A stretch of DNA of 40,207 nucleotides from Pseudanabaena cinerea FACHB-1277. GTDB taxonomy: Bacteria > Cyanobacteriota > Cyanobacteriia > Pseudanabaenales > Pseudanabaenaceae. Shown piece after piece: positions 8,041 through 16,465 of this stretch. Each line of letters starts with the position of its first letter. Position 1 is the first letter of the stretch. Location: NCBI RefSeq assembly GCF_014696345.1, contig NZ_JACJPY010000036.1:1-40207 (forward strand), in the 5' to 3' direction. The notes under the pieces were generated by a model. That model searched no databases. It saw nothing but the letters and a program-made list of their open reading frames with translations, and had not been told where the DNA came from. Position numbers and translations under genes: made by a program.

Positions 8041-8131
8041 ATTATAAATAAACGACAGATTTATTAAAAAAAACTAAAGAGGCGATCTCTTACAATTGCA
8101 TGGATAGCCTTAACCATGAGGATAAGAGATC
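8041..8131 (-). promoter_or_regulatory. pebAB promoter region with 9-bp inverted repeat
   Basis: A TATAAT on the minus strand (8046-8041) lies 22 bp from the pebA ATG. No good -35 hexamer stands at 17 bp. Further upstream a perfect inverted repeat GATCTCTTA / TAAGAGATC has arms at 8084-8092 and 8123-8131. It could be an activator site, since peb genes are regulated in chromatic acclimation in relatives, or the glyQ-side transcript end. Confidence 0.4.
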
Positions 8132-8195
8132 CATGGGGTGGATGTTTTTATTTATTCAATAAGTTAATAATCCTTAACGCGGTGCAACACAATGC

Positions 8196-9110
8196 CTAGA
8201 CCGAGATCGCCAACTCAGATCCTAAGGGAAAGCCCAAAGCTTCGCGCTGAGCATAATATAGCTTAGCGACCTGCCGCGCCAGATTACGGATGCGACCGAT
8301 ATAGCGAGTACGCTCTGTAACGGAAATTACGCCCCTTGCATCTAACAGATTAAAGGAATGCGAACATTTCAAAACATAGTCAAAGGCGGGAAGTACTAGC
8401 TCGGACTCTAATAAATTTCCTGCTTCCTTTTCATATTGCAAAAATAGTTGGAATAGTAAATCTGAGTCCTGAGGCTTGCCGCCAAAATTGCCGAAGTTGT
8501 AGCCACTATGCTCCACCTCACCTTGGTGATGTACCTGCCCATATTTGATGTTGCCAAGGGTGGGATGCGATCGCCACACAATGTCATAGACCGAATCGAC
8601 ACCTTGCAAATACATAACTAGGCGCTCTAAGCCATAGGTGATTTCGGCGGATACAGGGCGACAATCTAAGCCACCTACCTGTTGAAAGTAAGTAAATTGA
8701 GTAACTTCCATGCCATCGAGCCAAACTTCCCAACCCACACCCCAAGCGCCGAGGGTGGGCGATTCCCAATCATCTTCCACAAAGCGCACATCATGATCGG
8801 CGGGGTCAATGCCTAGATGCTTCAGACTATTTAGATACAAATCTAGAACATCATCGGGGGATGGCTTGAGAATTACTTGAAATTGGTAATAGTGCTGCAA
8901 GCGGTTGGGATTTTCGCCATAGCGTCCATCGGTGGGGCGGCGGCAAGGCTCGACATAGGCAACGCTCCAAGGTTCAGGACCGATCGCCCGCAAAAAAGTA
9001 TGGGGACTCATTGTCCCTGCGCCTTTTTCGATGTCGTAAGGTTGAGCAATCAAGCAACCGCGATCGCTCCAATATTTTTGCAATTCCAAGATAACCGACT
9101 GAAAATCCAT
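8196..9110 (-). CDS. glyQ: Glycine--tRNA ligase alpha subunit
   Basis: A protein of 304 residues, close to the family length. It begins [14 protein letters not shown] and includes [39 protein letters not shown] and [17 protein letters not shown]. This is the catalytic subunit of the bacterial alpha2-beta2 glycyl-tRNA synthetase, which charges tRNA-Gly with glycine using ATP. The beta subunit gene (glyS) is not adjacent, which is common in cyanobacteria. The ATG start is conserved. The next gene upstream is divergent, with 166 bp between the two starts for both promoters. Confidence 0.97.
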   Translation of the reverse strand: MDFQSVILELQKYWSDRGCLIAQPYDIEKGAGTMSPHTFLRAIGPEPWSVAYVEPCRRPTDGRYGENPNRLQHYYQFQVILKPSPDDVLDLYLNSLKHLGIDPADHDVRFVEDDWESPTLGAWGVGWEVWLDGMEVTQFTYFQQVGGLDCRPVSAEITYGLERLVMYLQGVDSVYDIVWRSHPTLGNIKYGQVHHQGEVEHSGYNFGNFGGKPQDSDLLFQLFLQYEKEAGNLLESELVLPAFDYVLKCSHSFNLLDARGVISVTERTRYIGRIRNLARQVAKLYYAQREALGFPLGSELAISV

Positions 9111-9276
9111 AGCTGAAATAAATGGGGCATTGTCCTTATTTATTGTTTTATCTTACAAGGCTTTTGGCGATGCAAATATTTCAGTAAACATTTCAGCAAA
9201 CATTATGGTGCGTTGTTTGGTAAAGCGCTGTAGAATTTGGCAAACTGGTTTTGGAACTTGGAGATGGTCTTAAAGT

Positions 9277-10791
9277 GTGTTTAAGCTGATCTACCACCAC
9301 CGATCGCTGTCTTTGCATAGATTGGGGCGATTTTATTTTAAGCGCTTTTATAAGTCGTGGCATAGGTTAAGATTTTGGGCTGTCTTGATGGCTATGGCGG
9401 CATTGGTAGCGATCGCCACAGTAGCTTGCCAAGGACAAGCAGGCATCGTGCCGCCCCTAGAACAGCATCCGCAAATTCAAGTATTTTTCAATCACAATCA
9501 AGCTGCTAAATACACCGATCCCTATCGCAATATTGAGCGACTCGGTGACAATTTGGAGAAAATCATTGTCGATAATATTAATGCTGCTAAATCTAGTTTA
9601 GATATTGCTGTCCAAGAATTGCGCTTACCCAATATTGCCCTTGCGATCGCTGATGCCAAAGTCAGAGGTATAAAGGTGCGCCTCATCCTTGAGAATAGCT
9701 ATAGTCGTGGTTGGAGCGAACTCTCCGATGCTGAAATTGCCGACCTTGCTCCCCGCGAACGCGAGCATTACCAGGAATTTTTTAAATTTGCCGATCTCAA
9801 TAATGATGGGCAGTTATCTGAAAATGAGCGCGATCGCCGTGATGCCATTCGCTTCATTAAATTAGTCAATATTCCTTGGATTGACGATACGGCTGATGGC
9901 TCTAAGGGCAGTGGTTTAATGCACCATAAATTTATAGTCATCGATAATCGCATTGTTATTTTAGGCTCTCCCAATTTCACCATGAGCGATATTCATGGCG
10001 ATTTTACAAGACCTGACACTAGGGGCAATGCCAATAATCTATTGCGAATCGAAAGTCCAGAATTGGCAGCGAGATTTCAACAGGAGTTTGACATTATGTG
10101 GGGGGATGGACCTGGCGGCAAGCCCGACAGTCTTTTCGGCACGAATAAGCCGCTACGAAAAATTGATTATTTTATTATCGGCGGGGCGCAGGTCAGGCTA
10201 AAATTTTCACCAGCAGCCAAGGATGTTGCCCGTGAGCAGACTAGTAACGGCTTAATTGCTACGGCGATCGCGGGGAGCAAAAAAAGTATTGATATGGCGC
10301 TATTTGTAGCATCCGATCGCTATCTTTCCTCTATTCTTCAAGATAAGTCTCAACAAAACATTCCGATCCGCGCCCTTGTTGATTCGCGATTTGCCTATAG
10401 AGACTATTCCATCACCCTTGATATGTGGGGAATCCAGTCAGCAAAGGATTGTAAGTTAGGGACAAATAATGCTTGGAAACAGCCTATCAAAACCGTTGGT
10501 GTTCCCAATCTCGTCACTGGCGATCTACTGCACCATAAGTTTGCTGTTCTCGATCGCAATTCTGTAATTACAGGCTCCCACAATTGGACGCTGGCGGGAA
10601 ATCATACCAATGACGAGGCGCTAGTTGTGATTCAAAATGATAAAGTGGCGGCGCATTATCAGAGGGAATATGATCGCCTCTACCAAGATGCTAGCTTTGG
10701 ACCAAGTGCCAAGCTATCGCAAGCAAGCACCCAAAGCTGCAATGGCAAGGGCAACCTCAAAAAAGAGGATCTCAAAGATCCAGATATATAA
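9277..10791 (+). CDS. Phospholipase D-like lipoprotein with inserted EF-hand
   Basis: A protein of 504 residues with two complete HKD motifs (HxK-x4-D-x6-GSxxN): His216 (H-H-K-F-I-V-I-D ... G-S-P-N-F-T) and His419 (H-H-K-F-A-V-L-D ... G-S-H-N-W-T). Both are needed for the phosphodiesterase site of the PLD superfamily. Between the start of the first PLD repeat and its HKD lies a canonical EF-hand loop, D-L-N-N-D-G-Q-L-S-E-N-E at residues 173-184, suggesting calcium control. Residues ~30-53 form a basic then hydrophobic segment ending in A-T-V-A-C, a plausible lipobox, so it is probably a lipoprotein. The substrate may be phospholipid or nucleic acid; sequence does not decide. The start is a GTG with GGAG about 13 bases upstream, and ATG 9388 is an alternative that keeps the signal sequence. 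Confidence 0.85.
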   Translation: MFKLIYHHRSLSLHRLGRFYFKRFYKSWHRLRFWAVLMAMAALVAIATVACQGQAGIVPPLEQHPQIQVFFNHNQAAKYTDPYRNIERLGDNLEKIIVDNINAAKSSLDIAVQELRLPNIALAIADAKVRGIKVRLILENSYSRGWSELSDAEIADLAPREREHYQEFFKFADLNNDGQLSENERDRRDAIRFIKLVNIPWIDDTADGSKGSGLMHHKFIVIDNRIVILGSPNFTMSDIHGDFTRPDTRGNANNLLRIESPELAARFQQEFDIMWGDGPGGKPDSLFGTNKPLRKIDYFIIGGAQVRLKFSPAAKDVAREQTSNGLIATAIAGSKKSIDMALFVASDRYLSSILQDKSQQNIPIRALVDSRFAYRDYSITLDMWGIQSAKDCKLGTNNAWKQPIKTVGVPNLVTGDLLHHKFAVLDRNSVITGSHNWTLAGNHTNDEALVVIQNDKVAAHYQREYDRLYQDASFGPSAKLSQASTQSCNGKGNLKKEDLKDPDI

Positions 10792-10857
10792 TTGTAGGCA
10801 ATTGTAGGCACACTTTTATGGAATGCAACGCTTCCAAGGTTTGAAAGGACAATTCCC

Positions 10858-12171
10858 GTGACTTCTAAGAAAAAATCGAAATCCACCCATAAATCTCTGC
10901 AAAACGGGTTTAGCCGATCGTCTGAACTGATAGGTTTAAGCCTATGCTTAGTTGTCAAAAATGAGGAACAGCATCTATCTCAATGCCTCAATAGTGTCAA
11001 GTCCATTGCCGATGAGATCATTCTTGTGGACACAGGGTCAAGCGATCGCACTGTAAGTATTGCCAAAAGTATTGCTAAAAATACTGCTAAGAAACATCCA
11101 ACTAAAATCTTCCACTTTCAATGGTGTGATGATTTCTCAAAGGCACGTAATTTTGCAATTAGCAAGGCAAAAGGTCAATGGATTTTGATGATCGATGCTG
11201 ATGAAGTGTTAGAACAGGAGGCGATCGCCGCTTTGCAGATGGTCATAGCTCAGGATGATTGTCTTGCTGCCAATATATTACGTACTGAATCTGGCACAAA
11301 TCAAGCGCCTTATTCCTATGTAATGCGTCTATTTCGCAATCATCCTGAAGTGCGATTTTGGGGATACTATCACGAATCCATTGATCAGAGCATCACAAAA
11401 TTACAAGCAAGAGAAACCCATTGGCGCTTGCTGGATATCGATGTGCCTGTCCTTCATCACTGTGGCTATACAGCGCAGGAAATCGATCGCAAGCAGAAAT
11501 ATGAATTTGCAAAGCGTTTGATGACCAAGCATTTAGACGCTTTCCCCGATGATATTTATATGCATTCTAAATTAGGGGCTTTATATATCAATGCGGCGAC
11601 TGCTCAAACTGGGGCTGAAGATGCGGATCATTTATCTCTAGGATTGCAACTCTTGCAAAGGGGACTATCTTTGACTGAAAACAGAGAAGATCATGTCTTA
11701 ACTCGCTTTGAACTGCTCTTCCATCTAGGGCTTGCTTATGAACATGGCGGTGATTCGTTATTGGCTCAAGATGCTTATCTTCAGGCGATCGCTTTAAATA
11801 TAAGCGATTTAGTCAAGCTTCCTGCCTATATGAATTTGGGCGGTATCTCTCAAGAGAAGCAACAACCAGAAGCGATCGCCTATTTTGCGAAGGTCATCGA
11901 AATAGCGCCCGATTATGCCCAAGGACATTTTAATTATGGCGCTGCCCTCAAAACCGCAGGACGTTTTACTGAGGCGATCGCTTCCTATGAACGGGCGATC
12001 GCCCTTCAGCCCCAATATGCCCAAGCTTACCAAAGCCTCGGTGTAGCCCTAATGAAGATAGGGTATTTTCAAAAAGCGATGGCTGCTTTTACTAATGCGC
12101 TGCAAATCTATGAACAACAAGGTAATTATTCGGCATTGGAACTATTACGAGAGGGGCTAAGGGAATTGTAG
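10858..12171 (+). CDS. Family 2 glycosyltransferase with C-terminal TPR repeats
   Basis: A protein of 437 residues. The GT2 GT-A domain lies at ~26-130: L-S-L-C-L-V-V-K-N-E-E-Q-H-L, E-I-I-L-V-D-T-G-S-S-D-R-T, W-C-D-D-F-S-K-A-R-N-F-A-I and the metal-binding M-I-D-A-D-E. After ~240 residues the chain becomes tetratricopeptide repeats, clearest at ~290-420 (A-I-A-Y-F-A-K-V-I-E-I-A-P-D-Y, then A-I-A-S-Y-E-R-A-I-A-L-Q-P-Q-Y-A-Q-A-Y). This GT2-TPR architecture (SunS/Lgt2-type) is common in cyanobacteria; the acceptor, whether protein or glycan, is unknown. GTG 10858 has AAAGGA upstream. It starts 66 bp after the PLD gene on the same strand and may be co-transcribed. The first 20 residues are Lys/Ser-rich. 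Confidence 0.87.
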   Translation: MTSKKKSKSTHKSLQNGFSRSSELIGLSLCLVVKNEEQHLSQCLNSVKSIADEIILVDTGSSDRTVSIAKSIAKNTAKKHPTKIFHFQWCDDFSKARNFAISKAKGQWILMIDADEVLEQEAIAALQMVIAQDDCLAANILRTESGTNQAPYSYVMRLFRNHPEVRFWGYYHESIDQSITKLQARETHWRLLDIDVPVLHHCGYTAQEIDRKQKYEFAKRLMTKHLDAFPDDIYMHSKLGALYINAATAQTGAEDADHLSLGLQLLQRGLSLTENREDHVLTRFELLFHLGLAYEHGGDSLLAQDAYLQAIALNISDLVKLPAYMNLGGISQEKQQPEAIAYFAKVIEIAPDYAQGHFNYGAALKTAGRFTEAIASYERAIALQPQYAQAYQSLGVALMKIGYFQKAMAAFTNALQIYEQQGNYSALELLREGLREL

Positions 12172-12310
12172 GGCAGTAGTACTTCTTTAACACTCAAAAG
12201 TTAATGGTATAGGGGGAGCTAATTCTTGGGTTTTAATGGCTATTTTGAGGTTAGGCAGAGAGTATGATGATACTTCGAGAACTATCAAAACTATCAATCA
12301 GTTAAAGATA

Positions 12311-13099
12311 ATGAAAATTGCGACTTGGAATGTCAACTCAGTGCGTACCCGCATCAATCATATATGTGACTGGCTCACCACCAACCCTGATGTGGATGTT
12401 CTATGTTTGCAGGAAACTAAGGTCATCGATAATGACTTTCCCCACGCGCCCTTTAGCGATCGCGGCTACCAGACCTATATCTATGGTCAAAAGTCCTATA
12501 ACGGTGTTGCGATGATCTCGCGATCGCCCCTAGAAAATGTGCAGATGGGATTTGCATCGGTATTAGGCAAAATCGCAGAGCCAAGTTTGGACGATCAAAA
12601 ACGCTTGATTACAGCACAGCTAGCGGGTATCCAAATCGTGAATATGTACGTTCCCAATGGCTCGGAGGTGGGCGGTGAGAAGTATGAGTATAAATTGCGC
12701 TGGCTAAGGTTGTTAAAGTTATATTTGCAGGCATTGTTAGCCCAAAGCCCTAACGTGCTAATCTGTGGCGATTTTAACGTGGCGATCGCCGATATTGATA
12801 TCTATGACCCGAAGAATCGGGAAACTAAAGTAATGGCTACGGATATAGAACGTGACACCTTGGCAGAAGTTCTCAATCTTGGGTTTCAGGATGTATTTCG
12901 GAAATTTGAGCCTGAGGGGGGGCATTTTAGTTGGTGGGATTATCGTGCAGGGGGGTTTGCCCGTAACCGTGGTTGGCGCATTGACTATCATTTCCTAACT
13001 GCCCCACTTTATGAACGCGCAACCGCCTGTGTAATCGACAAAGAGCCGCGCAAAATGCCCCAACCTAGCGACCATACCCCTGTGATTGTGACTCTTTGA
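12311..13099 (+). CDS. xth: Exodeoxyribonuclease III
   Basis: A protein of 262 residues in the EEP superfamily. M-K-I-A-T-W-N-V-N-S-V-R-T-R begins the fold; L-C-L-Q-E-T-K-V gives the metal-binding Glu; Y-V-P-N-G-S follows; G-D-F-N-V-A carries the catalytic Asp/Asn; and the C-terminus P-S-D-H-T-P-V-I-V supplies the catalytic His. ExoIII is a 3'-5' exonuclease and apurinic/apyrimidinic endonuclease in base-excision repair. The start is ATG 12311, where the conserved M-K-I-x-T-W-N begins. A longer frame to 12236 adds 25 codons with no family match. The stop lies 4 bp from the stop of the convergent M23 gene. Confidence 0.95.
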   Translation: MKIATWNVNSVRTRINHICDWLTTNPDVDVLCLQETKVIDNDFPHAPFSDRGYQTYIYGQKSYNGVAMISRSPLENVQMGFASVLGKIAEPSLDDQKRLITAQLAGIQIVNMYVPNGSEVGGEKYEYKLRWLRLLKLYLQALLAQSPNVLICGDFNVAIADIDIYDPKNRETKVMATDIERDTLAEVLNLGFQDVFRKFEPEGGHFSWWDYRAGGFARNRGWRIDYHFLTAPLYERATACVIDKEPRKMPQPSDHTPVIVTL

Positions 13100-13103
13100 T
13101 CGC

Positions 13104-14087
13104 TTATTCTTTAAAACTATTAGACGCTAGATCAAGGGTGACTTGACGCATTTGGAGATAGTCAATTGGGTCAACGGCGGTTTTGCCATCGGGCTGAATT
13201 TCAAAATGGAGATGGGGGCCAGTACTGCGTCCAGTGGAACCCACCTCGGCGATCGCCTGTCCACTCTTCACCCACTGCCCTTTAGTCACATAAACCCTAT
13301 TGGCATGGGCATAAAGAGTCGTTGAACCGTCACTATGGCGGATTTCGACAATATTGCCATAGCCCCCATCTGTCCAACCAGCATCAATCACTTCACCGTC
13401 AGCCGCCGCAAAAATTGGAGTTCCTGTCGGAGCTGCAAAGTCAACCCCTTTATGCAAGCGCCTCTCGTTTGTAATCGGATGCACCCGCCACCCAAAACCA
13501 GAACTAATCACACCGTTAACGGGCAAACTAAACCGAGATAATGTATTGAGATCGATCGCGGCGATATTTTGAGGTAGCTGCATTGACCAATGCCCAGGCT
13601 GACTAGAGCGCAACCGCAAGTCTTGCGGGTTAATTGTCACATCAGGGGCAAGCTCCACCACCATGCGCGTAGTATTGCTATCCACCTGACCTACCCTGAC
13701 CGACTGCACACCCCGACCCACCCTGCGCCGCACCGTTGGACCTTCATAGACAATCCCTGGCAAGTCAATCACAATGCGGGTGGGATTGCTAATTACCACT
13801 CCTTTGGGTTCAATGTCATTTTTTAAGGAAAATGCGATTGTACTATCGGTCAAATCATAGACAAAGGTTTCGAGTCGATTTGCCTGGGCTGTGGGAGGGG
13901 CGATCGCCAAACTAGCGACCAATCCAAGTACGCTCAACCCTAACACGCCCACTTTCGGCGATCGGTAACTACTAGATGCCTTTCCTGATGGAGATAGATT
14001 GGCAGTATGTCTTTGGTGGAAAGAATAAGGATATTGCATGGTTGGACTATGAGTAATAGCGATGAGCTTTGATCTGAGCGATTCCAT
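13104..14087 (-). CDS. Secreted AMIN-M23 peptidoglycan peptidase
   Basis: A protein of 327 residues. After a long basic N-terminus a hydrophobic stretch at ~45-68 ends in A-Q-A-N, a signal peptide. An AMIN domain follows (~70-170: R-L-E-T-F-V-Y-D-L, P-T-R-I-V-I-D-L-P-G, T-R-M-V-V-E-L), which in cell-wall enzymes binds peptidoglycan or septal sites. The M23 LytM domain (~190-310) keeps its zinc ligands His212 and Asp216 (H-K-G-V-D-F) and His294 (H-L-H-F-E), plus His261 (Y-A-H), so it looks active as a D,D- or glycyl endopeptidase. ATG 14039 (17th codon) is an alternative start that gives a shorter n-region. Confidence 0.9.
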   Translation of the reverse strand: MESLRSKLIAITHSPTMQYPYSFHQRHTANLSPSGKASSSYRSPKVGVLGLSVLGLVASLAIAPPTAQANRLETFVYDLTDSTIAFSLKNDIEPKGVVISNPTRIVIDLPGIVYEGPTVRRRVGRGVQSVRVGQVDSNTTRMVVELAPDVTINPQDLRLRSSQPGHWSMQLPQNIAAIDLNTLSRFSLPVNGVISSGFGWRVHPITNERRLHKGVDFAAPTGTPIFAAADGEVIDAGWTDGGYGNIVEIRHSDGSTTLYAHANRVYVTKGQWVKSGQAIAEVGSTGRSTGPHLHFEIQPDGKTAVDPIDYLQMRQVTLDLASNSFKE

Positions 14088-14381
14088 TCGGTATTGGTGA
14101 TCAGTGGAATTACTTTGCAGGGTAAATTTTTATATGAAGTTCGCCGCAGATTTTACACTAAATTGGTAATAATGCCACAACACCACAAAAATTAATCTAA
14201 ACGAATATAGCCAATCTGGACTGTGAGTAGTATCGAAATATTTTTGCAAGCATTGCGAAGAACCCTCCCAATCAAATAATAATATCAGCTTAAAATCATA
14301 ATGTAATCATAATATATACAGATTGCGATTTCGGGTTGATTACTAGTGTTTCCCTGCTAGGATGAAGCGGTTATACCAATT

Positions 14382-14407
14382 CACGAAAGCATAACAGCAC
14401 TTTCGTG
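14382..14407. repeat. Hairpin CACGAAAG/CTTTCGTG upstream of the catalase-like gene
   Basis: Perfect 8-bp arms at 14382-14389 and 14400-14407 with a 10-base loop. It lies in the 446-bp gap between the M23 gene (divergent) and the 14534 gene. Apart from this and the repeat at 14431-14490, I see nothing recognisable in that gap. Confidence 0.4.
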
Positions 14408-14430
14408 GGTCGCAACCAGTGAGTTTTTTT

Positions 14431-14490
14431 AAGTAAAGACATGGCATGCCATTTTTTCACTTAGTATTACGTAGTATCACTTGGTATTAC
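14431..14490. repeat. Hairpin repeat copy 2 plus three 10-bp tandem units
   Basis: A decayed hairpin at 14431-14462 (AAGTAAAGACATGGC then CCATTTTTTCACTT) matches the palindrome at 4661-4695 in layout and sequence. It is followed by TTAGTATTAC, GTAGTATCAC and TTGGTATTAC in perfect 10-bp register (14461-14490), 44 bp before the 14534 start. The tail ACTT(A/G)GTATTAC therefore occurs twice here and once at locus 1. Confidence 0.55.
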
Positions 14491-14533
14491 TTCTCTTTAC
14501 GCCATCAATTGCCAACTTTGCAGAAATAAAATC

Positions 14534-15679
14534 ATGCCGAGAATCATGTTGAAATCTATTTTTACAGGTCTAGCAACTCTTTTCTTTTTATTCTCATCAA
14601 CTCTGAGCAGCTTTGCGGCTCCCTTGGCTGATGTTGCTCAAACCCCATCATCTGCCACCACAGCCACCTGCGAGCTAGAAATTGGCAAAGAATATATCCC
14701 TAGTTCAGAAGCTGAGGATATTGCTAAAATCACCGCAGCTTTTAAACAAGGCTCAACGAGAGAAACAGCATCTCGCAAAGAAAAAGGGCTTGCCCCGATC
14801 GCTTTGAGAAGGACACATCCCAAAACTCAAGCTATCGTCACAGCAAAGTTCACCGTTTCCAAGGATATTCCTGAGCAATTCCAGTATGGAATCTTCGCAA
14901 ATCCTAAGAAATACAATGCCGTTGTGCGTCTTTCTAATGCGGCTCCCACAGAAGGAGGTGAGTTTCGCTCCGATGCGATCGCTGATACCCATGGCATCTC
15001 GATCAAATTGAAAGGGCTAGAGGGTGGCATGAGTCAGGACTTTTTACTGAATGATCATCCTAACTTTATTGCCGCATCTCCCAATGAACTGATTAACTTT
15101 ATTCTTGGAGGCGCTGCCGTAAAACAGGGGCAGCAGATTAATCAATTGCCAGTGGAGCAACAAAAAGCTCTGATTAGAGGCATCACCCTCACAAAAGCGT
15201 CTGACTCTCTCACCAAAAACCCTTTAGATCAAGCTTACTTTAGTCAAACCCCTTATAAATTAGGGAACGGGGCAGTCAAGTACATTCTCAAACCGCGTGA
15301 GGTCAATACACCAGCACCAATTAATGCTAAAGATCCCAACTATGCTTTGCAAGAAGCTCTTGTGGAAACCTTGAGTACTAAAGACGTTTATTTCGATCTA
15401 TTTATTCAACCTCAAACCAATGCCTGCACAGAATTGATCGAAGATTCATCAGTGGAATGGAAATCTGCATTAATTCCCGTAGCAACCTTAAAAATCCCCA
15501 GTCAGGTTATCGACTTCGACAAACAGAATAAGCGGAATGAAAAGCTTGTTTTCTCGCCTTGGAATGCACTCCCCGAAAATCAGCCTTTGGGTGGTCTCAA
15601 CCGTGCGCGTAAAGCTGTTTATCCTCCTTTAACAGAACTGCGTCAAGAATTAAATAAGGCAGCCAAAAAAGAAGTATAG
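14534..15679 (+). CDS. Secreted catalase-related heme protein (SrpA-like)
   Basis: A protein of 381 residues. Residues ~5-28 form a signal peptide ending F-A-A-P. The remainder resembles the catalase-related family: R-R-T-H-P-K-T-Q-A-I-V-T-A-K-F-T-V (with the His at the distal heme position), Y-N-A-V-V-R-L-S-N-A, S-D-A-I-A-D-T-H-G-I-S-I-K-L-K, D-F-L-L-N-D-H-P, and near the end F-S-P-W-N-A-L-P and P-L-G-G-L-N-R-A-R-x-x-V-Y. Members of this group are shorter than true catalases; some are peroxidases, others transform fatty-acid hydroperoxides, so the reaction here is not settled. Export to the periplasm is expected from the signal sequence. ATG 14534 or ATG 14546 could start it. A strong terminator follows at 15759. 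Confidence 0.8.
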   Translation: MPRIMLKSIFTGLATLFFLFSSTLSSFAAPLADVAQTPSSATTATCELEIGKEYIPSSEAEDIAKITAAFKQGSTRETASRKEKGLAPIALRRTHPKTQAIVTAKFTVSKDIPEQFQYGIFANPKKYNAVVRLSNAAPTEGGEFRSDAIADTHGISIKLKGLEGGMSQDFLLNDHPNFIAASPNELINFILGGAAVKQGQQINQLPVEQQKALIRGITLTKASDSLTKNPLDQAYFSQTPYKLGNGAVKYILKPREVNTPAPINAKDPNYALQEALVETLSTKDVYFDLFIQPQTNACTELIEDSSVEWKSALIPVATLKIPSQVIDFDKQNKRNEKLVFSPWNALPENQPLGGLNRARKAVYPPLTELRQELNKAAKKEV

Positions 15680-15758
15680 GCGCAAAGCCTCGCACTGCTA
15701 ACTTTTGAGTATTAAGGGAGTAAGTAGCTAGGCATAAGTAAACGAAAAATCTAGAAAA

Positions 15759-15795
15759 CTGTCCCGATCACTATGCGATCGGGACAGCTTCTGTT
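15759..15795 (+). terminator. Rho-independent terminator of the catalase-like gene
   Basis: An 11-bp perfect stem (CTGTCCCGATC / GATCGGGACAG) with a 7-base loop at 15759-15787, then a T-rich run. It is about 80 bp after the stop codon. Confidence 0.8.
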
Positions 15796-15951
15796 TTTAG
15801 GTTTTAAATAGGGCTTCCTGAAAAGGAGTAAAAATTTAAACGTGATTTTCAGTAATATAACCAAAGCCACAGTTAAAGATGCGGCCAAAAAATCATGGCG
15901 ATCGCACAGGTACATGCCTTTTGCGTAAGTACTATCTAGCTTAGAGAATTT

Positions 15952-16323
15952 CTAGAAAATCTTCCAAAACTGTCCAGAGTAATTGCCACAGTCTGCCATA
16001 GTCAGTTGATTGTTATCTCCATCATTAACGATATCCAAGCACTTCCTATTGCCTGTAAACTGTGTTTGCAAACGATAGTATGCTCCAGCTTTTTTGATGC
16101 TCCACAACTGTCCAGAGTAATTGCCACAGTCTGCCATAGTCAGTTGATTGTTGTCTCCATCATTAACGATGTCTAAACACCTCTCATTGCCTGTAAACTG
16201 TGTTTGCAAACGATAAGACTTTTTTGGAAAATTGGCAGGTTGAGATAAGGCAATTGGTGATAGGGAGACTGAAGCTAGAATTCCTACCAAACCTAGCATT
16301 CCTACTTGGAGGCTTTTTAACAT
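15952..16323 (-). CDS. Secreted protein of two near-identical ricin-B-like lectin repeats
   Basis: A protein of 123 residues. A signal peptide (~1-28, ending A-L-S-Q) is followed by two repeats spaced 46 residues apart, each Y-R-L-Q-T-Q-F-T-G-N-x-x-C-L-D-I-V-N-D-G, N-Q-L-T-M-A-D-C-G-N-Y-S-G-Q-x-W. The Cys pair and terminal QxW are hallmarks of ricin B-type beta-trefoil subdomains, which bind sugars. A full trefoil needs three such units and only two are present, so the protein must oligomerise or be truncated. The gene is single, minus strand, between the catalase-like gene and fabH, and each repeat ends in the Q-L-W or Q-F-W motif. Sugar binding is inferred, not shown. Confidence 0.72.
   Translation of the reverse strand: MLKSLQVGMLGLVGILASVSLSPIALSQPANFPKKSYRLQTQFTGNERCLDIVNDGDNNQLTMADCGNYSGQLWSIKKAGAYYRLQTQFTGNRKCLDIVNDGDNNQLTMADCGNYSGQFWKIF
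15968..16215 (-). repeat. 138-bp in-frame tandem duplication inside the lectin gene
   Basis: Blocks 15968-16077 and 16106-16215 align at an exact 138-base offset (46 codons) with about eight differences over 110 bases, nearly all transitions. Several are silent, so the duplication is recent and probably kept in frame by selection. Confidence 0.85.
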
Positions 16324-16465
16324 AATGTATCTCTGTAATTTATCTCTGCAAGTGATACTGAACTTGTCCTTCAGCGCGAAACCTCTAACATTGTCTGCTC
16401 CAATGATGTGTTATGCCCCGATCGCTTAATTATTATTTATCTTTGCTATCGCCAATAGTTTACAT

